This document shows, piece after piece, positions 1-10,428 of a stretch of DNA of 44,710 bases. The notes below the pieces were generated by a model that was not told the DNA's origin, ran no database searches, and saw nothing but the letters and a program-made list of their open reading frames with translations. The position numbers and the translations under genes were made by a program. Positions within the stretch are counted from its first letter, which is position 1; each line of letters opens with the position of its first letter. Origin of the DNA: Spongospora subterranea (lineage: Eukaryota; Endomyxa; Phytomyxea; Plasmodiophorida; Plasmodiophoridae); NCBI GenBank assembly GCA_900404475.1, contig OUQQ01000180.1:1-44710 (forward strand), read 5' to 3'.

Positions 1-1138
1 CTGTTTATTGTTATTTTACTGATCTGTTGTTGGAGTGAACCTATATATAGAACATGGTCAGACCTGGTGTTTGACTATTCTTCACCTCTTATCACAACAC
101 CATTTCCCACTTAAAGCCAAAGGACGTTATTTACGATGGCGTTTGTTTGATGACGAAACCGAACAAAGAGTGGTTTTACAAATATGTTAATGTCCTTGGT
201 CTGAAAAACGATATTAGTAATATTGGTGAACGTGTTCCTTGATCTTCAGCAGACCATTCGATTGTCGTATCTTCAGTGTTGTATTGGTCAATCGATTTGG
301 CATCGTATAGCGTCACGTGTCTCATCAACTCAATCATTTCGAAAATCGTGTTCTTGATAGATTTTGCCCTCAATTACACATAATTGATAGACAATCGTGT
401 AATCGAATCAGAAACTTTCTCAACTTGTGAAAACTGCAAATACTGTCGTCATCGAACCAAAAACCATAGCGAGTTATTCCGTGTTATGGCGTTGAATATA
501 TTATTTCTGGCGAAATAAGCTTTCGCGACTGAACTGCAACAGGACGCAATGGAACTTCATCTAAAATTGGTGAGGAGATCAGAAGTCGTCGTAATGGTGA
601 ATCCCTAACAGACATGATCTGTTTGGGGGAAATGTGCCAGTACTGGTGACAGAGGTGCTGCTCTTTCCAGACGAACTCGACGATTGTATTGGTCAGGTCG
701 AGCAGCTAATTGAGAGTAACTCCCTAATGCGGTTTAGGAAGAAGTTCTCGAACCCCCAAAACCATTGAGCGACATTTACAGACGGAGGAGGTGGATATCG
801 TCGTCGTTGTCGTGGGAGGTGGATAACTTCCCTGACATCCCGGTCAGCATAACTGATCGATACGGATTTTTTTTGGAATAAGCTCATTTTTCATGTTTGG
901 CAATCGAATTTTTGTGGTGCTGTAGCTTGTGGCGCAACTTGATCTTGTCCAAATTTTGAAGCGTTTGTGTGTTTTGATGGAATATCGGTGTTTGAAACTG
1001 GATCGGAGATTTGTGGGTAGTGCCATTTTAAAGTGATGATGAGGGTGATGTCGTTAGGATGGTGACGTCTCTTGCCTGTTAGACCCCATCTTCCTCTATT
1101 ACTGTATTCACTCTTGAACTGCATACTTTCATTATCAA
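1..1138. other. Gene-poor DNA left of the mariner relic
   Basis: No reading frame here shows a recognisable domain or codes for more than about 77 residues. The sequence is AT-rich in the first 500 bases and interrupted by stops in all frames. Part of it could be the 5' flank of the transposon relic that follows, but no terminal inverted repeat could be identified by eye. Confidence 0.5.
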
Positions 1139-2102
1139 ATGAACGTTCCTGCTGCCGATGGACAAGTTGCAGATGAGGAGACCAACCGGAAACGGTTCAC
1201 AGTGTTAAGCAACGATGCTCGCACTGCTGTGCTGTACCGCCGCCGTTTGACGATGTTGGATTCACTGGAAAACCCAAAAAACTTGGTGTTCGCTCGGCAT
1301 CGAGGAAAAGATTCATTGGCATCAGGAGCCACTGCAGCAGTTCTATCGCATCTGAAACAGAACTGCCGGCGGAACTTGTGACATTTCTTCCGATGTCGCT
1401 ACCGTTCCTTTGAGCAAAAGGCATACCCTTAGACACTTATCTGTAGCAACGGGTATTTCTGCCGCTACATCAAATTGTCATTAAAAACAAGGCATTATCC
1501 GGCGTCATCCAAAATTCGTCAAAGCCTCTTCTCACTGAATGTAACAAGATCGCTCGAATTAATTTTTGTATTTCGATGCTTGAGCCCTCTTCTATTTCTA
1601 CCTCACCAATTTCAAAGAAATGTTTGACATAGTGTATATTGATGAAAAGTGGTTTGATCTTGCTCGCGACCGCGCCACATTGTATCTGACGGCAGAGGCG
1701 AACAAGAACCCTATCGTCCATGCAAGAAAAAGAAATTCATTGGAAAAATCATGTTTCTTGCAGCAGTTGCTCGACCAAGATTTGACGACGGGAATAATTG
1801 CGTTTTTGACGTCAACATTGGCATCTGGCCGCTCGTAACTTCGGAACCTGCAAAACCGTCGAGCATAAACCGACAAAAGGGAAACAGCGGTGACGAAGCC
1901 TGTGATAGTTAACCAAAAACAGTACGTTGACGCCCTGTTGACAAAGGTTCCACCTGCAATTCGAACTAAATTTTCAAGGTCTGCTCCTATCTATATTCAG
2001 CAAGATAATGTTCGGCCGCATATCAAGCCTGGTCACGAGCAGTTCAGGAAGATGGTTATGCCGCTTAAGACAGGCTTTCCTAAGCATGTTCTGTATGTAT
2101 AA
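1139..2102 (+). pseudogene. Degenerate Tc1/mariner-type transposase
   Basis: This is a broken DDE/D transposase of the mariner superfamily, the enzyme that cuts and reinserts the element. Coding similarity moves between frames. An N-terminal piece starts at 1139. Near 1400-1440 there is a segment resembling the helix-turn-helix region (reading like SKRHTLRHLSVATGIS). At about 1626 comes the first catalytic block YIDEKWF, and at about 2000 the second block QQDNVRPH, the classic 'QQDNARPH' signature. Between the two blocks the frame shifts near 1735 and again near 1885, and a stop and a further shift lie near 1535. The C-terminal third with the last acidic residue is missing or unrecognisable after about 2060. 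The pieces are collinear and on one strand, so this is one decayed copy rather than several insertions. It is not expected to encode an active enzyme. Confidence 0.8.
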
Positions 2103-2263
2103 CGTCATCATTGACAGCGGATATAGACCCAATGATATTTGTCGTGTTCATCCTCGGCGTTGACAGTACTGAACACGAATTGCAGTGCAATCGACAAAAT
2201 AATCGAACCGACTCCAATAACATGAGACATTGCCCAAAACAAGAAACCTGGGAATGTGAAACC

Positions 2264-2456
2264 ACTCACGAGTCGAGTCGACCGGAGTCACTCCGAGTCG
2301 ACTCCAACCAGGTATATATATTTATATATAGGGTTGATATGCAGTCAATAGTCCGATTACAGGTTGGTAATCGGACTTGTAAAACTGACTCGGAGTGACT
2401 CGGAGCGACTCAGAGTGGGAGTCGACTCCGAGTCACTCATTGAGTCGACTCCGCAT
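2264..2456. repeat. GAGTC-rich nested inverted repeat
   Basis: Two blocks rich in GAGTC/GACTC (about 2268-2307 and 2384-2455) flank an AT-rich core. A perfect 15-bp inverted repeat pairs GAGTCACTCCGAGTC at 2285-2299 with its reverse complement at 2387-2401. Inside lies a second perfect hairpin, AGTCCGATTAC at 2350-2360 against 2367-2377, with a 6-base loop. GTCGAC palindromes recur in both blocks. It is non-coding as far as can be seen. It could be a small non-autonomous element or a cruciform-forming simple repeat. Confidence 0.75.
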
Positions 2457-3764
2457 CTCTCGGCCCGTGATGGCTTCAGCGCACTTTTAGGGCTGACATG
2501 GGCACAGTCAGTATTACGGAATACGAGAGCCGCAACTCCGCACCTTGGGATTCTGAGCATCAGAGCGGATGATCCCTGAGTGGTAATCAGAACCAATGCG
2601 TTCAAATATGAGAGAGGATCGAGGAAACCAGAAGGTAGCGCGTGTTCGGAAGATGAATCAATTTGCGGCATCAGAGGCTGCTATATCACCTATCTTCGAC
2701 TTACAATCGCTTCAGTGATCGAGTATCAGTCACGAGACGACTTCGTCGCCGTCAGGCTCGTCAATATCTGACAGTCCTACTGCTGGTTTGCAATTTTCGT
2801 GTCGTGACGGATTGAGATCGCGTTTCGGTTTGCGGGTGGTCAGGAGGGGTAGTTTTGATCAAGGTCGCGTTAGTCCCTCTGGCAAGGTGTGCGCTCTCGA
2901 TGATGAAGAAAAATCCAATACAGTAGTCAAACTTAAACCAGCGCCAAAACAATCTGTCTCGGGTTAAAAAAACGCAGGGCGCGTTCCCTCACGCGTTGGG
3001 CTTTCCGATCAAGCAATCGCCGGAGTGATTCCCGTGTCGTTAATGCAGCCGGAAAACAGAGCGTAGACGATGCAAATTTAAAAAATAATCAAGTACTGTA
3101 GTGATGAACTATTTACACGTTTTACAGCGCTTTATGAACGCTGTTCTTGAAAAGATCACATAGGCGGACGTTGAATGATGGTGTTTTTCATCGACGAAAT
3201 CAAGCGTCTTTAGGCTCCTCCCCCCTTGTTTCTCCGGGAAGTTGAAAGTCGTTCGCAGCCTTTGGCGTCACTCTCCACTGAAGCACATTCGAATTTTCTT
3301 TGGAGTCAGGCGTCAGTTTATCATCGTAGATCTACAGCTAGAAAAATGGTCCCGGTTGTCGGCAGGCTGAAGGTCCTTCAACGGCTTCCTCCCAGTGATC
3401 TCACAACCGAACATTTGATACCTGTAGTTTTCTTGCCGTCCTCGGATTCTGTCCAACGCCAAACCAGCAACCCTCGTGTACTAAAAAGCGGTCATGGACG
3501 GAAATGATTAAGCAAAAATTGGAAAAGAAACGGGTTTGTTGATTTGGCGCAATATTCTCCAGTCCCATTAACATAGCTCATTGCGACGTGTTGCCCAAGT
3601 TGTTGTCCGATTTCCAGTTTCGTGTCAGATTGGTCAAGGAGTTTGGGTTTGGGGCCGAGGGGGCGGATTGTCACCGGCCTCACGGGTGGTGTGGATTGGG
3701 GAGAAGCCGAGACGGTTGGCGGACTGTTCATTGTCGCCATTACCTATAGTGTAGCTCGTCGGCT
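2457..3764. other. Intergenic DNA upstream of the metallophosphoesterase
   Basis: Only short open frames occur, the longest being 93 codons at 3226-3507 on the plus strand, with no recognisable domain or splice structure. The last few hundred bases probably hold the promoter of the plus-strand gene starting at 3765, but no clear core element is visible. Confidence 0.5.
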
Positions 3765-4745
3765 ATGTCGGCGCGGCTGCGGATCGCACATCTTACCGAT
3801 CTGCATTTCCAGAGGCTGGCAACGGCCAAGTGGAGTGAATTGATCGGGAAACGCGCTATCGGGGCGTTCAATCTTCGAATTTTGCAGCGGGATCGTGAAT
3901 TTAGTGAAGCCGTAGTCCACGATCTCGTCGTTCGGATTCAGAATCTCAAGCCAGACTACGTTGCGATAACGGGGGATCTCAGGTAGTACCCGTTCCTTCT
4001 GTTTTTCTGTCTGATCACACATTGTTCACTAATAGCGCTCTGGGTCTAGACTCGGAGTTCGACGCCGCCCGTGATGCCTTATTGCCGGTTTTGTCGTCGA
4101 TTCCCTCATTTGTCATCCCCGGAAATCACGATATTTACACGCCCGACGCCCGTTCCCGATTCGAGGCGAGATTCGCGCCATGGATGGGCGAGAAAACCCT
4201 CTCTGGTTTGCAGACTTCAACATTCGGCGATTTTTTGTTCATAGGCATGGATTGCTGCCGGCCCACCTTGATCGGATCACGAGGGTTCGCGCCGCCCCAG
4301 CAGCTCTCCAATCTAGTCGACATTCTGGAAAATACAGTACGTTCGCGTGAACAGCGCTCTGGAAGGATAGCTCACAGGTCATGGACAGGATAAAAAAGTA
4401 ATCCTGTTGACACACTACCCCATTGTGGATAGCTCAGGAAAACCATATCATCTCGAACATCACTGGCATGGGATTGAAAATGGCTCGGCGTTGCTCAGTA
4501 GTTTATCGAAATCGACGGTGAAGCCATACATGATTCTCCACGGTCATGTCCACAAGGGATGGGCGACCTCGTGGCAAGATGTCGCGATTCACAATCCCGG
4601 TGCGGGTGGCCATGCTTATATTCCTGGGAAGCGGCATTCGGCGTTCAATATTTATAATATTGAAACATCGCGTGCTGTTTCCACACATTTTGCTCATAAC
4701 GGCATCGACTTCTTATCGTACAGGGATAAAGTCCCCGCACACTGA
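3765..4745 (+). CDS. Calcineurin-like metallophosphoesterase (CpdA-like)
   Basis: A two-metal phosphoesterase of the calcineurin-like family, of the compact kind typified by bacterial CpdA. Three exons are inferred: 3765-3982, 4036-4336 and 4389-4745 (introns of 53 and 52 bp, GT-AG), giving 291 residues. All five metal-binding blocks are present in order: TDLHF (Asp12, His14), GDL (Asp71), GNHD (Asn103, His104), THYP (His182) and GHVH (His226, His228). The first junction restores GDL-S-ALGLDSEF and the second joins ENT to DKKVILLTHYP, so the gene looks intact. No signal peptide or membrane segment is seen, suggesting a soluble cytosolic enzyme. The substrate cannot be told from sequence; cyclic nucleotides or other phosphodiesters are possible. 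It converges on the ubiquitin protease gene, with about 165 bp between stops. Confidence 0.88.
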
Positions 4746-4909
4746 AAACTTATTTATAAATCAAAACTCGTTTGAACGATGTTCCAACTGTAGTCAGATT
4801 TTGAGCCCTGCGTTGTTTAGCACAGGTTGATATTTCGCAAACATCTGATTTCTGAGAGGTAAGACAGGACGCCGCGATCCTTGGGGTATGCACGAAGACA
4901 TTCGACAAA

Positions 4910-6232
4910 TCACGCGAGTTTATTTTGTAGACGATATGCCAATTGAAAGTCATGATACTGTTGTGCATCGCAGATCAAACTATTCTTCCTTTTTTGTGCA
5001 AGTTGTTCCAAGTCAACCAACTCATACAGCGCCATATACGAATCGCGTGTCAGAGTTTCTTCGTATTCTGCCGAAAGTGCGGCGAAGGAACCGAATTTTG
5101 CAGGAGTCTCGGCCAAGTCATCAAATAGCATCCATCCATGAGGATTGTTTGTCTTCTCACAGGAAAACGCAATGTAGTGTCCAGAGTTGGAAGTGCCTGC
5201 ACCCAAATGACAAATGACTGATTTCAAGAGAAGAAGATGCGTGCAAGATTCAAAATTTGATTCGCGGGGCTGACTTCCGGGGATCAAATACGAGGTGGCG
5301 TCAATACACAGAGGAATATGGATATAAAATCGAACCTTTTGACCATCAACGCCAAACCGTTTCAAAATCAGCGGAACTACCATTGGAGTTTCTGCGAGCA
5401 ACTTGTTGCTTGGCAAAGGCGGGTTCGAACAATCGGATTGAAAAGGGAGCATAGATAACGTGCATAGCGCCGTCACTGGCAGCTGACAATTACTGGGAAA
5501 ACTCCTCTGAAGTCCTGTGATCGTGGTCTCGAAAAAGAAACAATCAAGAAGCCGCTTTACGCAACTGGAGGTTTCAGAAATTGAAAGCTGCAAGCATCGT
5601 TCTTGAAGCATCCGGGTGTCAATGTTTGCATCCTCAATGCCACCATGATGAAAATTTTCAAGCATTGCGATAACTGGAGCGTTTAGTAGGTCAAGAATAA
5701 AGACGAATAATTCGTGAACGTCTTGCTGTTGGAAAATTTGAGAGCAGTCCATGAACCCAGCTTGAAATACCGCATAACGGAATACATGAACCAAATTTTT
5801 ATGGATTTTGCTTCCAGACCTGAGCAGGCGGACAATCAAAATAAGAAGCTTGCGAAGTTGATCAACTTTTGTCGAGCATGATCTAGGTAGGAACATGGCA
5901 TCAAAGTTGGATACACCGGTAAACATTGCACATATCATTGCGCTAATGTAGCAAGAATTATGATGATGCTCTAACCCCAGTGGAGATCGTGAGGCGATGA
6001 TTGGATATACTTGATAGTTATCAGCTTCTTTGATGTGCTCAATTATTGCTAGAGAAAACTCAATATCGTCGTTGGTGAGAAACAGCAGAGTGCTAGCGAA
6101 TATCCTCTGATCGATGCCAGGGGGATAGTCCGACATCATGGACAGGAGCCGCACGACGGTGACTTCATCCTGCGACGCAGCAACGGCATCGGCGCCAACA
6201 GCGTCCACCAATAGACTGACCAGATCAGCCAT
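4910..6232 (-). CDS. Ubiquitin-specific protease (peptidase C19), divergent
   Basis: A single-exon gene for 440 residues of the USP/UBP cysteine protease family, which removes ubiquitin from proteins. The Cys box reads GLEHHHNSCYISA with the nucleophile at Cys94. It is followed by the QQQDVHELF block (family consensus QQDAHEF), the His box SGHYIAF (His352) and WMLFDD (Asp371/372), so the catalytic triad is complete. The Asn that normally sits five residues before the catalytic Cys and builds the oxyanion hole is His89 here, and the usual G-N-T before Cys is H-N-S. About 85 residues precede the Cys box with no domain I recognise. It is short for the family but full-length across the core. The start ATG at 6232 has no upstream in-frame alternative. 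The absence of introns contrasts with most neighbours. Confidence 0.85.
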   Translation of the reverse strand: MADLVSLLVDAVGADAVAASQDEVTVVRLLSMMSDYPPGIDQRIFASTLLFLTNDDIEFSLAIIEHIKEADNYQVYPIIASRSPLGLEHHHNSCYISAMICAMFTGVSNFDAMFLPRSCSTKVDQLRKLLILIVRLLRSGSKIHKNLVHVFRYAVFQAGFMDCSQIFQQQDVHELFVFILDLLNAPVIAMLENFHHGGIEDANIDTRMLQERCLQLSISETSSCVKRLLDCFFFETTITGLQRSFPSNCQLPVTALCTLSMLPFQSDCSNPPLPSNKLLAETPMVVPLILKRFGVDGQKVRFYIHIPLCIDATSYLIPGSQPRESNFESCTHLLLLKSVICHLGAGTSNSGHYIAFSCEKTNNPHGWMLFDDLAETPAKFGSFAALSAEYEETLTRDSYMALYELVDLEQLAQKRKNSLICDAQQYHDFQLAYRLQNKLA

Positions 6233-7341
6233 ACATCATTAGCGCTAACTTCACGATCGACAATGAGATATGACAAGCGTGAGCGTTGGGGAATGATAAA
6301 AGGAGCAGGAGGTCACTCCCAGTCCCCAACACGTATCTGGGGGTCTATTCAACTGTGACGTCAGTGCTGATCATCTCACGGCATCGCAGTCGTTACAGTG
6401 CCGTTAGAACGAGCGTTGCAGTCGCCATGCAGAGGAACAACATCGCCACTGCGTGTTTTCAACAAAGGGCCGATCGACGTCTGACGCGGAACGTAATCCG
6501 ACATATCAGCTGTCGTCTTGGTCATAATTACAGCGATGGCTCTGAAGCACGGGAAACTGCTGTGGTATTTTGGGTATACCAAAAATCGAGATGCCCTCAG
6601 AGCCAACAATGCTCCACTTGTTCAATCGATGACTTCGAAACAACAACCCACTCCCCCCTGGACCGGTAGATGTATGCACATGTGGTCTTGCTGAAGATTC
6701 GGTAAAAATACACTGGGGCCTTTCTCGCACTGTCGCCATCATTGCTCCCACGGGAAAAAAGTGAATCTATGCTGTTGCTACGAAGCAACGATAGAAATTA
6801 TGCATTTGAATTAGGTTTATTCTGATTGCTGGCCTGAATGACGAACAGCAATCTCACACAGATCGCCTGGAATTGACGCAACCAATTGCAATTCTTCAGG
6901 TGGCTATGCGACTTGGCAAATAGGTTCATCTGTGAACACAACACGGGTGAACCGAGTAGTGTTCGAACCCTTTGTGTGGAGAGGCAGCGGTGAGAGCGTG
7001 GGCATTTTTCAGGGCGCCGACACCACTCACTCCCAAACAACCCGAACCCATTGCTGAATATTGTTCAGTGCTTCACAACCTTTAGTCAACCTTTTGGGTG
7101 TTCCACAGTTGGACTGTCAGAGTCAAAAAAAGCGCCGCGGGATACAGTGGTAGGTGGCTGGGGCCTCCGACTGCTCACCAGTGAAACGTCAGTCGGCAAA
7201 TTTGCGCAGCGGGTCCCCCATCGGAGTTTTCTGAAACCGGTTCTGATTCTCGCCAGACTGGTCATTTTCTTATTTTCTGTCGGAATGAGGTTGTGTGTCT
7301 GCGATCCTGCCGTGAAGGATGGATATAGGTTTTCCCAGTTC
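6233..7341. other. Divergent intergenic region
   Basis: About 1.1 kb separates the divergently transcribed ubiquitin protease (-) and PQ-loop transporter (+), so both promoters should lie here. Several short frames of 60-127 codons exist on both strands but show no domain, compositional bias or plausible splice continuation. No tRNA-like fold was found. Confidence 0.5.
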
Positions 7342-8295
7342 ATGGGGTCGGTATTGGGCGAATGGTATAGCGAAACCTGCAACACAGTCGCAAAATCGCA
7401 TCCTCTGACTCGTCCGCGCTAGTGTTTATACCCCGTCAGATTATATCCCCGCGATTCTCGGTCTTGTGTCGTTATTGTCCTGGCTCTGCGCCAGTATCCC
7501 GCAATATGTCTCCAATTATCGTAACAAGAACGTTGAAGCGCTTTCGACTGTTTTCTTTCTGATTCGGTTTGTGTTCGCCCATCCATTCTCGTTGCCATCT
7601 ACTGACGACTACTCAGTGCCGTTGGGGACGTGTGCAATCTCAGTGGATCATTGCTCCTGTCGTTGCCAATTACGGCAATTGCCCAAGCTGCATGGTTCGT
7701 TATGGATAACGTGATCATGTTGTCGCAAATGTTCTACTATTCTCGTGTCTATAAAGGCAGAAGCGTCCACAGTGCTGCTCAGCAACGAACGGCTCAAGCC
7801 CCGATTATGGTTGCTGGAGCTTGTCTGGTTGCAACAGGTCTGTTCGCTACCAGTCATCTGTACACATCCGGTGTTAGCGCCTCATCACGGTCGTTGCTTT
7901 CCACTGCACACTTGTGCAACCGTGTCACCGACAACGCCACATTCTCACTAATTGGCGATATCCTGGGCTGGTGCAGCGCTGGCATCTACTTTGGCTCTCG
8001 GTTCCCCCAGGTGTATAAGAACTGGAAAAACAAGCAATGCGAAGGATTATCTCCGTATATGTTCGCCTTGTTCTTGGTCGCAAACCTTACATACGGGTTT
8101 CGAATCATCCTCGACCATTCCTGGGCGCTCAATTCCGAAACCGATACATACGCGCTCAACATGAAATTTGTTTGCGATAAGTTGCCTTTTTTGATTGGCA
8201 GCATGGGAACCCTGATCTTCGATTTCATAATCATTGTCCAGACGAAAATTTACAAAACGAAGATCCCATTAGAAAAACAAGCGTTTTCTGCATAG
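7342..8295 (+). CDS. PQ-loop lysosomal/vacuolar amino acid transporter
   Basis: A seven-helix PQ-loop protein of the YPQ/PQLC2/LAAT-1 type, which exports cationic amino acids from lysosomes or vacuoles. Three exons are inferred: 7342-7364, 7423-7566 and 7617-8295 (introns 58 and 50 bp), giving 281 residues. The 58-bp intron carries a CTGAC branch-like motif. The first PQ loop reads WLCASIPQYVSNYRNKN and is followed by GDVCNLSGS across the second splice. The second reads GSRFPQVYKNWKNKQCEGLS, preceded by WCSAGIYF and followed by the usual NLTYGFRI helix. Spacing of the two motifs and of the hydrophobic segments matches the family. The tiny first exon (MGSVLGE) is the least certain part. The gene converges on the exostosin gene with 53 bp between stops. 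Confidence 0.87.
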
Positions 8296-8348
8296 CGCGG
8301 TATCCAACGTTCGACTCCTGCAATTTTACCATACAACACATAATTAAT

Positions 8349-9560
8349 CTATATTGGTCGATATGAGCGACTCCAGGTTACTAGTTCCTTAATCGACCTC
8401 CTCTGACAATCGTACTCGTTTTTCATCCACTGAACGGCCTGTTGCTGGATATTGTCGAGGAGCTCAGGTTGGTTGCGTAGTCTGCGAATTTGCGAGAACG
8501 CCGACGACCAGTTGGCGGCGTAGATGACCGGGGGTTTGACTGGCCACACATCTTGATATGGCGACTCAATCACAACCGGAATCGACCCTAAGTGCAGGGC
8601 GTCCATGAACCGCATCGTTTCCAGACCGGTCCCTCGAGGGCACAGCGTAAACACGGAATCGTCCAACGTTAACGAGTATCGATATGGACTCCCACTGCTG
8701 AACCCTGTCGTGACTTCGACTAGACAGCCCAGGTCGGATCCTGACGACTCCAACTGCCTGACTAAGTCGCTCCTTGCCGAATGAGTGATACTTCCTGCGA
8801 AAAAGCACAAATGCTTCCTTTTACTTGCGACGATCAATTGTCCTGGGGATTTGGACACCAACGAGACGCCAGGTGGCGTATGAAGCCAGTATGTGCCACC
8901 TGGGGCGTCGTTGTCGTGATGCCTATCCCCAATAGGGTAATATTCGCTGGGGATCCCACTCCTAGGACAGCTGATGGACGACAGGGCGCGCATTGGAGAT
9001 GCCATGTTGCGATTGCGGAGCGCTGGAAACCAGTGATGGCGAATTACGAAGTTGAACTCGCGATGATGGGATTGATCGAATGAATTCTCGACATCAGCCA
9101 TCAAAATCAGCCCGGCCCCATAAACAGGGGTTCCTGACGAACGACTTGATTCTAGTTGTTTGCCTATGGCGTTGCCATCTTCCCTGGCAACATATACGGT
9201 GTTATTGGCTGGTATGTGAGCTGGGTCGGGCCTGAAAACCGCCAATTTAGCCTTGATTAACAATGTTCAAATCTGAGTTTACAAAGTAAATCGGAATGGT
9301 AACCCATTCTTCGGCCAATGATGGAGAATTACTCCCCAGCAGAGATCAGGGCATCCTCCATTGCTGAGGAAGGCAATGTTCAAGACCGGTGTTGATGCGG
9401 TAATATCGATGGGAATTCGCTGCTGCTGCAGATCCGCGAAGACAACACGCTTCTCCTCATCGCCACGTATGTGAGTAAACCGTAGCCAGTGAATGAACAG
9501 AAACACCATCAAGGTCCAGATCGATATCATGCAGGACACAAATCGCAGGGTCCTCGACAT
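8349..9560 (-). CDS. Exostosin-family glycosyltransferase, type II membrane
   Basis: A Golgi-type glycosyltransferase of the exostosin (GT47) family. Two exons, 9560-9283 and 9231-8349, are separated by a 51-bp intron whose splice restores one frame, giving 386 residues. The N-terminus has a short basic tail and a single hydrophobic anchor (about residues 8-28, FVSCMISIWTLMVFLFIHW), the topology expected of a Golgi lumenal enzyme. The C-terminal half has the exostosin signature SVFTLCPRGTGLETMRFMDA followed by LHLGSIPVVI, the nucleotide-sugar binding part. An upstream block RKHLCFFAGSITHSARSDLV also fits the family. Sugar donor and acceptor cannot be deduced. The start at 9560 is the first in-frame ATG that keeps the anchor; a non-ATG extension upstream is open but has no support. 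Confidence 0.83.
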
Positions 9561-10428
9561 CCAGCGAAAACCAAATGCGGAACCGATCCACAACACCAGA
9601 ACCTAATCCCTGATCGTGCCGGAATAGCCGAAACTGCATCGGCCTCTCCTCGTGTTACCCGGCTCATGATGACTATTAGTTGTGTACAAATTCAGGTCGC
9701 ACAGATGGCGCACAGATGGCCACTATTACGCTACCATCAGGGTGATTGGGACTGACCCGTGGGACACTCGAGTTCAGTGCCAACAATGGATGAGAAACTG
9801 CACATTTTTCCATTGAGTGATATAGGCCCACAATCAAACTGCCATCGGGTTCAAACGAGACCTAAATGCCGATGACAATGGTTTTTACAGGTGAAAATGT
9901 TCTTGGGAATAATTGACGAATACCGTTGGCAGTCAAATCCTAATGAATTCATGGTGCGGTTATTGACGCCAAAAAGTGCAGGTCGTCAACCCGTGAATCT
10001 GCAGGCAGGATAACTGAATCATAGGGACACGCCGGCAATGTTCGATAGCGCGTTTTGGAAAATGGGAAAAAGCCCTAACGGTAGCAAGGAATACGTTTGT
10101 ACCTCCGATCAGCGTTCTGTAGAACAACAGAAACAGTTTCGATTTGAAATTTAGAATTCCATATCACGTCAAGGATTTGGAGACAGCTCGAATTCGGTCC
10201 ATCAGGAGGGCAAATTTTCTACATCAGCAGTCTTGATCTCGCTAATGGTCAAACAGTATTGCACCGATTAAAAGCCTCAGTTAGAATTCTAGACACAATA
10301 ATGGGATAATCGACGCCCTGCGCGGTATACCTAGAATTTGCCTCGCTGGCGTTATGGTCGGGCAGCAACCCGGGGTATATGTATTTAAATCACATTGACG
10401 GCGCTGGAATTTCACATCGAACCCCATA
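9561..10428. other. Intergenic region between two minus-strand genes
   Basis: About 870 bases with stops in all frames. It should contain the promoter of the exostosin-type gene and the 3' UTR of the NIPA gene. A small direct repeat (cagatggcgcacagatggc, near 9702-9720) is the only structure noticed. Confidence 0.5.

Noticed and set aside
6940..6985. Possible tRNA B box (TGTTCGAACCC)
   Set aside because: No matching A box or cloverleaf could be drawn around it.
9252..9332. Alternative 81-bp intron in the exostosin gene
   Set aside because: It also keeps the frame, but the 51-bp intron at 9232-9282 has better splice sites and the usual local length.
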